DNA of 64,000 nt from Novosphingobium sp. 18050 (GTDB lineage: Bacteria; Pseudomonadota; Alphaproteobacteria; Sphingomonadales; Sphingomonadaceae), in assembly GCF_902706195.1 (NCBI RefSeq), contig NZ_CACSJO010000003.1, positions 1-64,000 of the forward strand, read 5' to 3'. The translations under genes and the position numbers were made by a program. The number at the start of each line of letters is the position of its first letter. Position 1 is the stretch's first letter. Under the pieces are notes generated by a model. The model was given only the letters and a program-made list of their open reading frames with translations. It had not been told where the DNA came from and searched no databases. Positions 33,146-42,294 of the stretch are shown piece by piece.

Positions 33146-33571
33146 TTATCCAAACACCGTGTATATCCGCGCCGCGAAACGCCATTCGCCGTCCACCTGC
33201 GCGAAACTGTCGTGGTATTCACCGGTCACCTGCTTGTCGGTGCCGGTGATCGAGGCCACCATCATCGCGTTGGACCGGGCAGTGCTTCCCTCAACCTCGA
33301 TCATCAGGTTGTGGATCAGCGGCACCGGATGCGGCTTGCCCTTCCCTTCCGACAGGAACGCCACCAGCGCCTGGGGTGTATCGAACCGCTGGCGCAGGGT
33401 GAACTCGGCCCGGTCGGGGTGCCCCGAACGCACCTCGAACGTACCACTAGCGACGAACAGCGCCGCCAGGTCCTCATAAGCCTCGCGCCGCACTGCGCGG
33501 GCATAGCCGTGGACGAGATCGGCGATGGCAGTCTGCGCCTCGATCCTTTCAAGCCGGGCTTCGAGGCTCAT
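33146..33571 (-). CDS. NTF2/SnoaL-like protein
   Basis: The 141-residue protein begins MSLEARLERIEAQTAIADLV, with HGYARAVRREAYEDLAALFV, and ends DGEWRFAARIYTVFG, the SnoaL_4 layout. Members are often isomerases, dehydratases or ring-cleaving hydrolases in catabolic clusters. Its ATG overlaps the stop of the upstream SDR gene (ATGA), so the two are co-translated and probably act on related substrates. Substrate unknown. Confidence 0.8.
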   Translation of the reverse strand: MSLEARLERIEAQTAIADLVHGYARAVRREAYEDLAALFVASGTFEVRSGHPDRAEFTLRQRFDTPQALVAFLSEGKGKPHPVPLIHNLMIEVEGSTARSNAMMVASITGTDKQVTGEYHDSFAQVDGEWRFAARIYTVFG

Positions 33572-34356
33572 GCGGCAGCATCCCGGCGTTCGCATGCGGC
33601 GCGGATCGCGTCGAAGCGGGGCTCGAGGCTGCGCCAGACGCGGGTATGGGTCACGATGAAGGGTTCGTCCGCTTCGATGCCAGCGGCGACCATCTCGCCT
33701 ATGTCGTCGGGCGTGATGGCAGAAGGCGGCATGGCCCCGCCATGCTGACGGATTTCTCCGCCCAATTTGCGGGTGCTCTCGGCAAGGTTGGTCGCGACAT
33801 AGCCGGGGCACAGCAGCGATACGCCGACCCCGTGCGGCGCCATCTCCTGCCGCAGTGCCTCGCTCAGCGCGGTCACGCCGAACTTGGCGACCGCATAGGC
33901 GCCCACCCCCGGCACGCTGGCAGTCAGCCCCGCCTGCGAGGACGTGTTGACGATATGCCCGCATCCTCGCTCCCGCATGCTCTGGGCGAAGGCGAAGACA
34001 CCGTTGGCCACGCCCCCCAGATTGATCGCGACGATGCGGTCGAAGCTGACCGGGTCCATATCGGCGAACTCACGGCCATTGGGAGCGATCCCGGCGTTGT
34101 TCACCAGTATGTCGACCGGACCGAATGCGGCTTCGGCCTCCGCCCTGGCCTTCGCCCAACCCTCCCGGTCGCGGGTGTCGAGCACTACACCGCGTATGCG
34201 TTCGCCCCGCTCAGAGACCACCCGCTCCAGCGCCGGGGCGTCGATATCAGCAACGGTAACGCGCAGGCCCCGCCGGACCATCGCATCGACGATACCTAGT
34301 CCGATCCCGCTGGCGCCGCCAGTCACGAAAGCATGGCTGCATTGGCTCAAATTCAT
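33568..34356 (-). CDS. Short-chain dehydrogenase/reductase
   Basis: NAD(P)-dependent oxidoreductase of the classical SDR family, 262 residues. It has the cofactor motif TGGASGIG (about 12-19), NNAG (86-89), Ser139/140 and YAVAK (Y154, K158). Acidic residue after beta-2 (VADIDA) favours NAD. The ATG at 34356 is chosen because the Rossmann start follows at once. It is divergent from the sulfotransferase at 34501 and coupled to the NTF2-like gene. Confidence 0.93.
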   Translation of the reverse strand: MNLSQCSHAFVTGGASGIGLGIVDAMVRRGLRVTVADIDAPALERVVSERGERIRGVVLDTRDREGWAKARAEAEAAFGPVDILVNNAGIAPNGREFADMDPVSFDRIVAINLGGVANGVFAFAQSMRERGCGHIVNTSSQAGLTASVPGVGAYAVAKFGVTALSEALRQEMAPHGVGVSLLCPGYVATNLAESTRKLGGEIRQHGGAMPPSAITPDDIGEMVAAGIEADEPFIVTHTRVWRSLEPRFDAIRAACERRDAAA

Positions 34357-34500
34357 GGGTTTTCCGCCCCCTCTCATACTCTGGCGCTCGTTCGGCGCGT
34401 TGCTTCCGGCAAGTCTGAAGAAGTGGACGCTATCTTGCAATCGCCCGCAGCCCCAAGCATCACCGCGTGGACGATAAGAGATTGAGAGAGGACAACCGGC
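34357..34500. promoter_or_regulatory. Divergent promoter region, SDR-NTF2 versus sulfotransferase-VOC
   Basis: These 144 nt separate two outward-reading gene pairs and must hold both promoters. GAGAGAGGA precedes the sulfotransferase ATG as ribosome site. I could not identify -35/-10 boxes with confidence. Confidence 0.5.
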
Positions 34501-35652
34501 ATGACTGTCGACGACGTGATCGCAGCCGCCCAGGCCGAAACCGGACTGAAGGAAATTGGCGATCCCGCAGCGCTGGAAGGGCTTGAGGTACTGCTGCGAA
34601 GCTACGCTGAGGAAGCCGCTTACACCGAGCGCGGCAGCCAGCTGGCGCACCGCGACCTCGTGAAATACATGGCGAACCGCCTGCGGATCGAGGACTGGCT
34701 GGCGCGCCACCCCGAACTGCTGGAACGCCCGATCGAAAAGCCCCTGTTCGTCTTCGGCCTGCCGCGCACCGGTACGACGCTGCTGATCAACCTGCTTGCC
34801 GCCGATCCGACGCGCCGCGCCTTCCTGCGCTGGGAATCGCACGACCCGGTGCCGCCCCCGCGCCCCGAGGAGCTGAATGCCGGGCCGCGCTGGCAGAAGA
34901 TGCAGGACCAGACGCAAATGGCGCTCCAGTACATGCCCAAGATCGCCGCCATCCATTACGAGGACGCCAATAGCCCGACCGAGTGCCAGTTCTCGATGAA
35001 CTACTCCTTCTGCGCGCAGGTCTTCGAATCTCAGGCCGATGTGCCCAGCTACCGCGACTGGCTGTTACACAAGGCCGACTACCGACCCGCGTTCCGCTTC
35101 CACAAGCGGCTGCTGCAACTGCTCCAAGCCGAAACAGGCGGCCGCTGGACGCTCAAGAATCCCTGGCATCCGCTGTTCCTGGACGCGCTGACCGAAATCT
35201 ACCCGGACGCGCAGCTTGTCATGACGCACCGCGACCCGGCCGACGTCCTGGGCTCCATCGGCAGTCTGATCGAGAACGTGCGAATGATCTATTCGGACAA
35301 GGTAGACCTCGCCCGCATCGGCGAGACTTTCATGGAAACCTTCGCGCTGATGATCGAGCGGCAGGAAGCCTTCCGCGCCAAGCATGGTGCGGGCGCAATT
35401 CTCGACGTGCAATATGTCGACGTGATGAAGGATCCGATCGGTGAGTGCCGGCGCATCTACGAGCACTTCGGCGAACCATTCACCGCCGAAACGCAAGGTG
35501 CGATGGACGCTTACATGGCCGCCAACCCCAAAGGCAAACACGGCAAGCACGACTACACGCTGGAACGCTACGGCCTGACCCGCGAAGGCGTGCACGCCGC
35601 TTTTGCCGACTACATCGAACGCTACCGTATTCCGGTGAAGCAGGGGGCATGA
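34501..35652 (+). CDS. Sulfotransferase family protein (first copy)
   Basis: PAPS-dependent sulfotransferase-type protein of 383 residues. The 5'-phosphosulfate loop is GLPRTGTT (86-93) and the 3'-phosphate motif is THRDPADVLGS (about 242-252). Such bacterial proteins are widespread in sphingomonads and mycobacteria, usually of unknown acceptor. The N-terminal 80 residues are helical and charged. The stop overlaps the VOC gene start by ATGA. It shares the overall layout with the second copy at 40329 but is clearly a distant paralogue. Confidence 0.88.
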   Translation: MTVDDVIAAAQAETGLKEIGDPAALEGLEVLLRSYAEEAAYTERGSQLAHRDLVKYMANRLRIEDWLARHPELLERPIEKPLFVFGLPRTGTTLLINLLAADPTRRAFLRWESHDPVPPPRPEELNAGPRWQKMQDQTQMALQYMPKIAAIHYEDANSPTECQFSMNYSFCAQVFESQADVPSYRDWLLHKADYRPAFRFHKRLLQLLQAETGGRWTLKNPWHPLFLDALTEIYPDAQLVMTHRDPADVLGSIGSLIENVRMIYSDKVDLARIGETFMETFALMIERQEAFRAKHGAGAILDVQYVDVMKDPIGECRRIYEHFGEPFTAETQGAMDAYMAANPKGKHGKHDYTLERYGLTREGVHAAFADYIERYRIPVKQGA

Positions 35653-36173
35653 CCCATATCGGCGCGCGCTATGGCCAGCTTGCCCAGATGAGCTACGTCA
35701 CGCGGGACATGGACGCGGCCGTGGCGCACGCCGAAACGCAGCTGGGTATTACCGGACTGGTGCGCAGTCAGGCCGACATCGAGGTCATGTCCCATGGCCA
35801 GCGGCGCAGGCTGGCGGTCAAGTCGGCGATCGCCAACATGGGGCCACCGGGCGCTGTGCGTCAGTTCGAGATCATCCAGCCGGTCGCAGGCGCAACGGAA
35901 ATCTACACCGATGCCGTGGACTTGGGCGCCCATATACTGGGCTTCCACCACATCGGAATAGCAGTGCCGGGCGCCTACTCCGAATGGGAAAACCTGCTGG
36001 CACAAGTGCGCGCCAGCGGCGACGAATTCGCCTACCTGTTTCCGGCCGAGCCCTCACCCGAAGCGAAACTTTGTTTCTGCTACGTCGACACCCGCAGGCA
36101 GCTTGGCCACTACACCGAATACCTCTGGGCCGACCCGGCGCTCGCCGGTATCCCGGTTGCGCCGTGGCTCTGA
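35649..36173 (+). CDS. VOC (glyoxalase/dioxygenase superfamily) protein
   Basis: A 174-residue protein with the vicinal-oxygen-chelate pattern: AQMSYVTRDMDAAVAHAETQ in the first half and HHIGIAVPGAYSEWENLLAQ in the second, with candidate metal ligands in FHHIG and HYTEYLW. Proteins of this type act as glyoxalases, epimerases, ring-cleavage dioxygenases or isomerases. It is translationally coupled to the sulfotransferase, so the two likely work in one pathway. No exact reaction can be assigned. Confidence 0.8.
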   Translation: MTHIGARYGQLAQMSYVTRDMDAAVAHAETQLGITGLVRSQADIEVMSHGQRRRLAVKSAIANMGPPGAVRQFEIIQPVAGATEIYTDAVDLGAHILGFHHIGIAVPGAYSEWENLLAQVRASGDEFAYLFPAEPSPEAKLCFCYVDTRRQLGHYTEYLWADPALAGIPVAPWL

Positions 36174-36185
36174 CCACTCCGTCCG

Positions 36186-36995
36186 TCAAGTTCCGTCGGT
36201 ATTGACGCTGACGATACCCGGACGCTCTGCGCCCATACCCGAGAAGCCGATCGAATAGCCCCCGTCCACCGGCAGGACTACACCCGTGATATAGGCTGCC
36301 TCGTCGCTCGCCAGAAACAGAGCGGCATTAGCGATGTCCTTCGCATAGCCCCAGCGGCCCATCGGGATGCCTGCAAGCGTAGGAAACCCCTCAGGCGGCA
36401 CCTCGTGCGTCCTGGAGGCTTCGACGAGGCCGGTCCACATGGTGCCGGGTGCGACCGCATTTACCCGGATATTCTGGTCCGAATAGTCGAGCGCAGCCAC
36501 CTTGGTCAGCTGGTGTACCCCGGCCTTGGCCGAGCTGTAGACCGCGTGGTGCTTCCAGCCGATGACCGCCGAGGCCGAACTGGTGTTCACGATGGCACCG
36601 CCGCCGGTCTTGAGCATCGCCTCGATGCCGTACTTCATGCAGAGGAAAACACCGCGGATGTTGGTGGCATGGACTTTGTCCCAAAGCTCCACCGGCTGTT
36701 TGTGCAGCGCAGCCATGCCGCCCCCGAAGCCGGCGTTGTTGCACAGGACGTCGAGCCGGCCAAAGCGGGTCTCGGCAGCGGCGATCATCGCCTGGACCTG
36801 CGCCTCGTCGGAAACGTCACAGTGCAGCGCGGTCACGTCGGGACCGAGCCCTGCCGCCACTTCGTCCTGCCCGCCCGAGATATCGGCGAGAACCAGCTTT
36901 GCTCCCTGCGCATGGAACAGCTGCGCCATCGCCTTGCCCATGCCCGAACCTGCGCCGGTGATGACGCAAACCTTGTCCTGAAGCCTTCCGGCCAT
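36186..36995 (-). CDS. Short-chain dehydrogenase/reductase
   Basis: Classical SDR of 269 residues with TGAGSGMG (13-20), NNAG (86-89), NTSS with Ser140, and YSSAK (Y153, K157). LADIS after beta-2 suggests NAD preference. The C-terminus (VVLPVDGGYSIGF) is of the common SDR type (family often annotated as glucose or 3-oxoacyl reductases, an over-specific label). It is convergent with the VOC gene and followed upstream by a further SDR in the same orientation after 32 nt, so the two probably form an operon. Confidence 0.92.
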   Translation of the reverse strand: MAGRLQDKVCVITGAGSGMGKAMAQLFHAQGAKLVLADISGGQDEVAAGLGPDVTALHCDVSDEAQVQAMIAAAETRFGRLDVLCNNAGFGGGMAALHKQPVELWDKVHATNIRGVFLCMKYGIEAMLKTGGGAIVNTSSASAVIGWKHHAVYSSAKAGVHQLTKVAALDYSDQNIRVNAVAPGTMWTGLVEASRTHEVPPEGFPTLAGIPMGRWGYAKDIANAALFLASDEAAYITGVVLPVDGGYSIGFSGMGAERPGIVSVNTDGT

Positions 36996-37027
36996 TGTCC
37001 TACTCCCGTTGGTATTCGCGTTCGTGC

Positions 37028-37792
37028 TCAGGCGGACGTATCGATCGTCGGCCTGACGGTGATCTCCGAGATGTTGGTGCGGCGCGGCATCGAGAGGATG
37101 AAGACGATTGCCTCACCGATGTCGCGCGGCTTTACGGCGCCTTCCTTGCCGACGTGCGCCTTGATCGCGGTCCGCCAGTTCGGGTCGACAATGTTGTCCG
37201 CCACTTCGGTCTCGGTAGCGCCTGGCATCAGCGTGGTGACGCGGATGTTTTTGCCGCCCAGTTCCTGACGGATACCGTCGGTAAAGGAATTGGCGGCATG
37301 CTTGCTGGCCGAATAGGCACTGGTCATCGGTCCACCCTTGCGGCCCGCAAGCGAGGAGATGGTGATGATATCGCCCTCGCCTTTAGCCAGCATGTGCGGC
37401 ACGGCTGCCGCGCACGTGTAGACCGTACCCATGAGGTTGATGTCGATGACGCGGCGGTAAAGGTCGGTGTCGCAGTTCTCGATACCCCCCGCCTGCATCA
37501 CCCCGGCAGAATTGATCAGGATGTCGATCGCACCAAGCGCGGTGACGGTTTCCTCGACCGCGCGCTTTGCGTCATCCTCGATCATCATGTCGCCGGGGAT
37601 CGCCAGGGCCTTGCCGCCAGCAGCCTCGATCTTGGCGACCAGACCAGCCAGCCTGTCGGCCCGCCGGGCGGACAGTGCCACGCTGGCGCCAGCTTCCGCC
37701 AGGCACAGAGCCGCAGCTTCGCCGATGCCGGACGAGGCCCCGGTGACGAGTGCGACTTTTCCGGCAAGCGGCCCATGATTCGGCGACGTCAT
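37028..37792 (-). CDS. Short-chain dehydrogenase/reductase
   Basis: SDR of 254 residues with TGASSGIG (17-24), NSAG in place of NNAG, Ser147 and YSASK (Y160, K164). SARRADRL after beta-2 has Arg residues typical of NADP binding, unlike the other two SDRs here. The C-terminal FILSMPRRTNISEITVRPT is like YdfG-type reductases of hydroxy acids or ketones. ATG 37792 is preferred, as residues before it have no fold role. Together with the SDR downstream it could provide an oxidise-then-reduce pair. Confidence 0.9.
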   Translation of the reverse strand: MTSPNHGPLAGKVALVTGASSGIGEAAALCLAEAGASVALSARRADRLAGLVAKIEAAGGKALAIPGDMMIEDDAKRAVEETVTALGAIDILINSAGVMQAGGIENCDTDLYRRVIDINLMGTVYTCAAAVPHMLAKGEGDIITISSLAGRKGGPMTSAYSASKHAANSFTDGIRQELGGKNIRVTTLMPGATETEVADNIVDPNWRTAIKAHVGKEGAVKPRDIGEAIVFILSMPRRTNISEITVRPTIDTSA

Positions 37793-37934
37793 CTCCAGCA
37801 CTCTCCCGCATTTTATCTCAGCCCTTGCGGCCCGATCGTATGCATTTGCTGACAACGCCGAGGTGGATAGTCAATAAATATTGCTGAACACCTGTTCTAA
37901 TCGCTCCAGCGAGGCGCCTCGATGTATCCGATCC

Positions 37935-39071
37935 TCATGCGATCACCAGGACACTGCGGTGGATGAAGCGCACGAGATCCGCCTGTCCACGCGCGCCGGT
38001 CTTGGCGTATATCCGCTTCGAATAAGTGCGCGCCGATTCCACCGTCAGGCCCAGTTCGGGCGCGGCTTCGCTGATCGACATCCCCCGGCTGAGCGCCAGC
38101 GCCAGCCGTGCCTCGCTGGGCGCAAGGTCGAATAGCTGCGCCAGTTGTTCACAGCGGTCGGCGGAAGACCAATTGTCGGCATGCAGGTAGCACACGATCG
38201 CGGGCGCGGCCTGGGTCGTGCCCATGCGCTGGCCCGAGGGCACCAGCAGCAGGTCGAGCCACGGCTCACGCGTCAGGACCAGCGCCCGCGGACGGGCCTG
38301 CGGATTTTCGGCGAGTTCGCGGATAGCTGCAAGCAGCTGTCGCCGCAGCGCCGGATCACGGGCGGTCAGCCGCCCGTCCTTGCCGCGTGCAATCCGGCCT
38401 CCGCCGACCTGCGCGCCATCACGTAACATCTCTCCACCAAGATGATCGGCGTCGAGCACTCGTCCTTCCGCATCAAGGGTCAGCCAGCCGAAGTTGAGGC
38501 GGCGCACCGCCTCGCGGGCAACGGCAGCAGTCATGCGCTCGCGCTCCAGCGCCACGAAACTGCCGAGCGCAGGGCGCATGTAGGGAGCAAGGCTTTCGAG
38601 CAGCGTGTCGACTTCTTCGGGAAATTCGCCCTCGCGGCGGGTCACCGTGATCCAGCCGCTCAGCCCCCCGCTTTCGGCGAAGCGTATCATGCGCAGGTGG
38701 TTCATCCCCGAGGGCACGAGCAACTGCGACAGATAGGCGTCATGAGCCGGCTGACCGAACTGCAGCAATTCGCCCAGCCGGTAGGCCCGCCCCTCGATCA
38801 TGTCGTGATAGGGCATCGGATCGCGCAAGTAGAGATTCTCGCGGTAATGGCGGGTAACCGGCGGCGGTGAGGGCTGGCCGGAGTAGAGGTGAATCACCCG
38901 CGCCTCCGGGGTTCCCAGCGGCAGCGGCCGGAACACGAGACTGGCATAGTCACCCGCGACGGCCAAGCGCAGCGCGTCGAGGAAACCCCGCCAGGGCGGC
39001 TCCTCCGTCATGCCTGCTATCAGCGGCACGATCAGCGACGCATGCGCCGCGCCCAAGCCTTCTCCCATCAT
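37935..39071 (-). CDS. LuxR-family transcriptional regulator
   Basis: The 378-residue protein has a C-terminal LuxR-type helix-turn-helix (LAPSEARLALALSRGMSISE, LTVESARTYSKRIYAKTGAR, about 318-372) and a large N-terminal part of about 300 residues with no CheY or autoinducer domain I recognise; it may be a PAS-like sensing region (PYMRPALGSFVALERERMTA, LTLDAEGRVLDADHL). It is divergent from the LLM oxidoreductase operon and is the obvious candidate regulator of it. The start is 39071 or 39068 (two ATGs; GGAAG sits just upstream). Confidence 0.82.
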   Translation of the reverse strand: MMGEGLGAAHASLIVPLIAGMTEEPPWRGFLDALRLAVAGDYASLVFRPLPLGTPEARVIHLYSGQPSPPPVTRHYRENLYLRDPMPYHDMIEGRAYRLGELLQFGQPAHDAYLSQLLVPSGMNHLRMIRFAESGGLSGWITVTRREGEFPEEVDTLLESLAPYMRPALGSFVALERERMTAAVAREAVRRLNFGWLTLDAEGRVLDADHLGGEMLRDGAQVGGGRIARGKDGRLTARDPALRRQLLAAIRELAENPQARPRALVLTREPWLDLLLVPSGQRMGTTQAAPAIVCYLHADNWSSADRCEQLAQLFDLAPSEARLALALSRGMSISEAAPELGLTVESARTYSKRIYAKTGARGQADLVRFIHRSVLVIA

Positions 39072-39204
39072 CGCTTCCGATCCCCAAATGGGAATTTTCT
39101 TATGCCGATCCCTGGACCACCAAACGGTCACGAACAACGAGGCCGGCACGGCGCGGGGACAAGCATCACCCCGGCGATACGCCCGCACGCGAGAGGAAAG
39201 CCCA
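39072..39204. promoter_or_regulatory. Divergent promoter region, LuxR regulator versus LLM operon
   Basis: These 133 nt lie between the regulator and the LLM gene. TCCCCAAATGGGAA (39080-39093) is an imperfect inverted repeat close to the regulator start and could be an operator. GAGAGGAAAG precedes the LLM ATG as ribosome site. Confidence 0.45.
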
Positions 39205-40323
39205 ATGAACGTGCAGCCCGCCGCCTTCCTGCGTACGACCCTGCCACTGGGGATCGACATGGTCGGCGACTACGATACGGGGCGCTACCACTCGATCTGG
39301 TTGCCCGACCACATGGTGAGCTTCTGGCCCGATTCGATCTGGACACCCGAATTCACCGATCTCGCGAAAACCTCGCCCAGCCCTCACCGCCACCTCGACG
39401 GCATGGCGGTGAGCGCGGCCGCCGCCGTGCTCACCCGGAATACCCCGCTCGCCACCACCGTAGTAGACACCGTGCGCCGCCACCCTTCACTGCTGGCCCA
39501 AAGCGCATTGACGATCAGCCACTTGTCGAAGGGCCGGTTCATTCTCGGCCTTGGCTCCGGGGAGTTGGAGAACACCGTCCCCTACGGCTTCGACTTCTCC
39601 AGGCCGGTCGGCCGCCTTGAGGAGGCGATCAAGGTCATCAAGCTTCTGTGGCACGCGGATGGACCCGTCGATTTTACCGGCGAGTTCTTCCACCTCGAAC
39701 ACGCGCGCATGGACACCGAGCTTTTCGAGGGAAAGGCGCCGCCGATCTGGCTCGGCGCAGCGGGGCCTCGCATGCTGGGCATTACGGGCCGTGAGGCGGA
39801 TGGCTGGTGGCCGGCAGGATCGTGGACCCCGGACGATTATGCCGCAAAGCTGAAGGTGATCCTTGAAGCCGGCGATGCGGCAGGCCGCGACATGAGCCAC
39901 TTCGTCCCTGCCCTGACGCAGATATGCCTGATCGGTGAGCCGGACGAGATCGACGAAATGCTGCGCGCGCCGATGGTCAAGTCGATCATCCTCATGCTGA
40001 CCGCAAAGGACCTTGCCCAGTTCGGATACCAGCACCCGATGGGGCCAGACTGGCGGGGCATCATGGACTTCGATCCGGTGAAACTCAGCCGGGAGGCAAT
40101 GCTGAAATTCTGCGAGGAGATGGACCCGCAAGCGATCCGCGACATCCTGCCGACCGGCACACCGAAGGAGGTCGCGCTCAAGATCAAGGGTTTCGCCGAT
40201 GCCGGCATGCGGGTCTACAAGCTGATGGAATATGGCGCGATGGGCGGGATCAAATTCTCCGCAAGCTCGGCCGCGAAAGTGCGCGAAACCGAGGACGAAA
40301 TCCAGAAGCTGGTGGGAGGCTGA
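39205..40323 (+). CDS. LLM-class flavin/F420-dependent oxidoreductase
   Basis: Luciferase-like TIM-barrel oxidoreductase of 372 residues, with SIWLPDHM near the N-terminus, AAAVLTRNTPLATTVVDTVR, LSKGRFILGLGSGE, VGRLEEAIKVIKLLW and PPIWLGAAGPRMLGITGREA. Such enzymes use FMN or coenzyme F420 to oxidise or reduce small molecules; F420 genes are not in the window, so the cofactor is open. It heads a four-gene operon with a sulfotransferase, a TIM-barrel protein and a DUF1214 protein, with gaps of 5, 0 and 2 nt. ATG 39205 is chosen for its upstream GAGAGGAAAG. Confidence 0.9.
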   Translation: MNVQPAAFLRTTLPLGIDMVGDYDTGRYHSIWLPDHMVSFWPDSIWTPEFTDLAKTSPSPHRHLDGMAVSAAAAVLTRNTPLATTVVDTVRRHPSLLAQSALTISHLSKGRFILGLGSGELENTVPYGFDFSRPVGRLEEAIKVIKLLWHADGPVDFTGEFFHLEHARMDTELFEGKAPPIWLGAAGPRMLGITGREADGWWPAGSWTPDDYAAKLKVILEAGDAAGRDMSHFVPALTQICLIGEPDEIDEMLRAPMVKSIILMLTAKDLAQFGYQHPMGPDWRGIMDFDPVKLSREAMLKFCEEMDPQAIRDILPTGTPKEVALKIKGFADAGMRVYKLMEYGAMGGIKFSASSAAKVRETEDEIQKLVGG

Positions 40324-40328
40324 GCGCC

Positions 40329-41507
40329 ATGATCGCCGCATTGGACGCACAGCGGATGCTGCAGGACGCCGTGACGGAAACGGGTCTGTCGGACTGGGCC
40401 GACGACGGCTTTCCCGAACGCTTCGCTCTGGCGGCCGCCCACATCAACACGATCCCGATGGATGCAGCGGGAAGGCAGGCGGCGAAGGACAATATCCACT
40501 GGCTGCTTACCGACCGGCTGAGGTTCTTTCAGGACCGCAACGACTTTCCCCTCTCCGAAGAGCAGATCGAGCGGCCGATGTTCGCCAGCGGCGAGCCGCG
40601 TTCGGGCACTACGCTGATGCACGCGCTGATGTCGGTGGACCCGGATGCCAGAGCGCTGCGCTTTGCCGAAGTCATGCATCCTTCCCCCCCGCCCGGAAGC
40701 GTCGAGGGAACAGACCCGCGCTATGCCCGGGCCGACGCGGAATGGCGCGAGATCAACACGAAAATGGCCAAGTGGCTGCACTGCCACCCCTACAACGACA
40801 TGCTGGGAAGCGGCCTCCCGGAGGACGAGCGCACCTGGGCCTTCGACTTCCGCGTCATGACCCCGACCGCCTGGTGGCGCGTGCCGATGCAGAACCTCTC
40901 CATGGGCCTGCCCACCGACCCGGCCGCGCAATACCGCATCCACAAGGCCATGCTCCAGGCGTTCCAATACGGGCGCGAAAAGAAATACTGGGTCCTGAAG
41001 GGGTTCCACACGGCCCGGCTTGAAGCGTTCTTCGATGCCTATCCCGATGCGACGCTGGTCTGGCTGCACCGCGATCCGGTGATGGTCGCAGCCAGTTCGA
41101 CGATGATGATGTCAGACATCATGGAGGGTATCGTCGGCCCCATCGACCTCGTGAAAGAGGCGCAGATGCACCTGGAACGCGTGCGCTGGTCGATCGGTAA
41201 TACGATGAGCGGGTCGCTCGTCGATGACCCGCGCATTCACCACGTCCTCTACTCCGATTTCGTCGCGGACCCGATCGGCACGGTCCGGGGCTACTATGCC
41301 TTTGCAGGGCGAGAGTTTACTGCTCAGGCGGAGGCTGCGATGCGCGCCTATCTCGCTGCCAACCGGGGAGACCGGCATGGCAAGTTCCAGTATTCGACGC
41401 AGGTTCTCATCGACGCTGGCTATGACATCGAGGCGCTGAACACCGAATTCGCGCCCTTCCGCGCGCGGTTCGGCGTGCCGATCGAAGTACGCGGCTCGAA
41501 GCCGTGA
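40329..41507 (+). CDS. Sulfotransferase family protein (second copy)
   Basis: A 392-residue PAPS-dependent sulfotransferase-type protein, with 5'-phosphosulfate loop GEPRSGTT (88-95) and 3'-phosphate motif LHRDPVMVAAS (about 246-256). It starts 5 nt after the LLM stop. Its stop overlaps the next gene by TGATG. Similarity to the copy at 34501 is mostly in the motifs and the C-terminus (YxxAF/HFG and DRHGKxxY-like segments), so the two probably have different acceptors in the same pathway or related pathways. Confidence 0.88.
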   Translation: MIAALDAQRMLQDAVTETGLSDWADDGFPERFALAAAHINTIPMDAAGRQAAKDNIHWLLTDRLRFFQDRNDFPLSEEQIERPMFASGEPRSGTTLMHALMSVDPDARALRFAEVMHPSPPPGSVEGTDPRYARADAEWREINTKMAKWLHCHPYNDMLGSGLPEDERTWAFDFRVMTPTAWWRVPMQNLSMGLPTDPAAQYRIHKAMLQAFQYGREKKYWVLKGFHTARLEAFFDAYPDATLVWLHRDPVMVAASSTMMMSDIMEGIVGPIDLVKEAQMHLERVRWSIGNTMSGSLVDDPRIHHVLYSDFVADPIGTVRGYYAFAGREFTAQAEAAMRAYLAANRGDRHGKFQYSTQVLIDAGYDIEALNTEFAPFRARFGVPIEVRGSKP

Positions 41508-42292
41508 TGCACCCCCGCGTCAACCTCCATCAGGTCGCATTTGCCGCGGAACCTACCGCAGCGTTCCTCGCATTCTGTGACGAGATCGGCGTGCAGCACT
41601 GCACCCTCGCCACACCTCTGCTGCAAAAGGAGGCGGCAGGAGGGTTCGATGTCCGAGTTGGCTGCATCAACCATCCTTTCGCACTCCACCCCGACATCGA
41701 ACGGGACACCGGCGCGGCCGCCGAAGGCCTGATGCGCGCCATCGACATCGCCGCAGACCTGGGCGCCCCGTCCATCTACCTGCTCACCGGCGGACGCGGC
41801 TCGCTATCGTGGGGGCAGGCGGCGACCCGTTTCGCTCACCTGATCGCACCGTGCCGCGATGCTGCGGGGGCAGCGGGGATTGCGCTGCTGGTCGAGAATG
41901 CATCCCCCTTCAACGCCGACATCCACATGGCCCACACCCTGCCCGACGCGGCGCGGCTCGCGGCGATAGCCGGAATCGGCGTGTGCATCGACCTCCACGC
42001 CTGCTGGACCGAAGGTGCCCTTCACGAAAACCTTGCCGCCGCCATGCCGCTGACGGGTCTGGTGCAGGTCAGCGATTACGTGCTGGGTGACCGTTCCGCT
42101 CCCTGCCGTGCGGTGCCCGGCGACGGCGCTATACCCCTGGAGGCGATCCTGCGCGTCGTACTCGAGCTTGGCTATAAGGGTCTGTTCGACCTCGAACTGG
42201 TCGGTCCCCGCATTGATGCAGAAGGCGCGCGCACTGCCTGCACCCGCGCTGCGCAGGTCCTTTCCGACCTTCTCGGCAAACTGGGAGCCTGA
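41507..42292 (+). CDS. Xylose isomerase-like TIM-barrel protein
   Basis: Sugar phosphate isomerase/epimerase-fold protein of 261 residues. It has LNGAPS-like beta strands (DLGAPSIYLLTGGRGSLSW), LLVENASPF with a metal-ligand Glu, CIDLHACW, LVQVSDYVLGDR and a C-terminal LFDLELVGPR. Family members isomerise, epimerise or dehydrate small carbohydrates or inositols and are also found as non-sugar enzymes in catabolic clusters. ATG 41507 overlaps the sulfotransferase stop; GTG 41504 is a possible alternative. Confidence 0.83.
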   Translation: MHPRVNLHQVAFAAEPTAAFLAFCDEIGVQHCTLATPLLQKEAAGGFDVRVGCINHPFALHPDIERDTGAAAEGLMRAIDIAADLGAPSIYLLTGGRGSLSWGQAATRFAHLIAPCRDAAGAAGIALLVENASPFNADIHMAHTLPDAARLAAIAGIGVCIDLHACWTEGALHENLAAAMPLTGLVQVSDYVLGDRSAPCRAVPGDGAIPLEAILRVVLELGYKGLFDLELVGPRIDAEGARTACTRAAQVLSDLLGKLGA

Positions 42293-42294
42293 CG

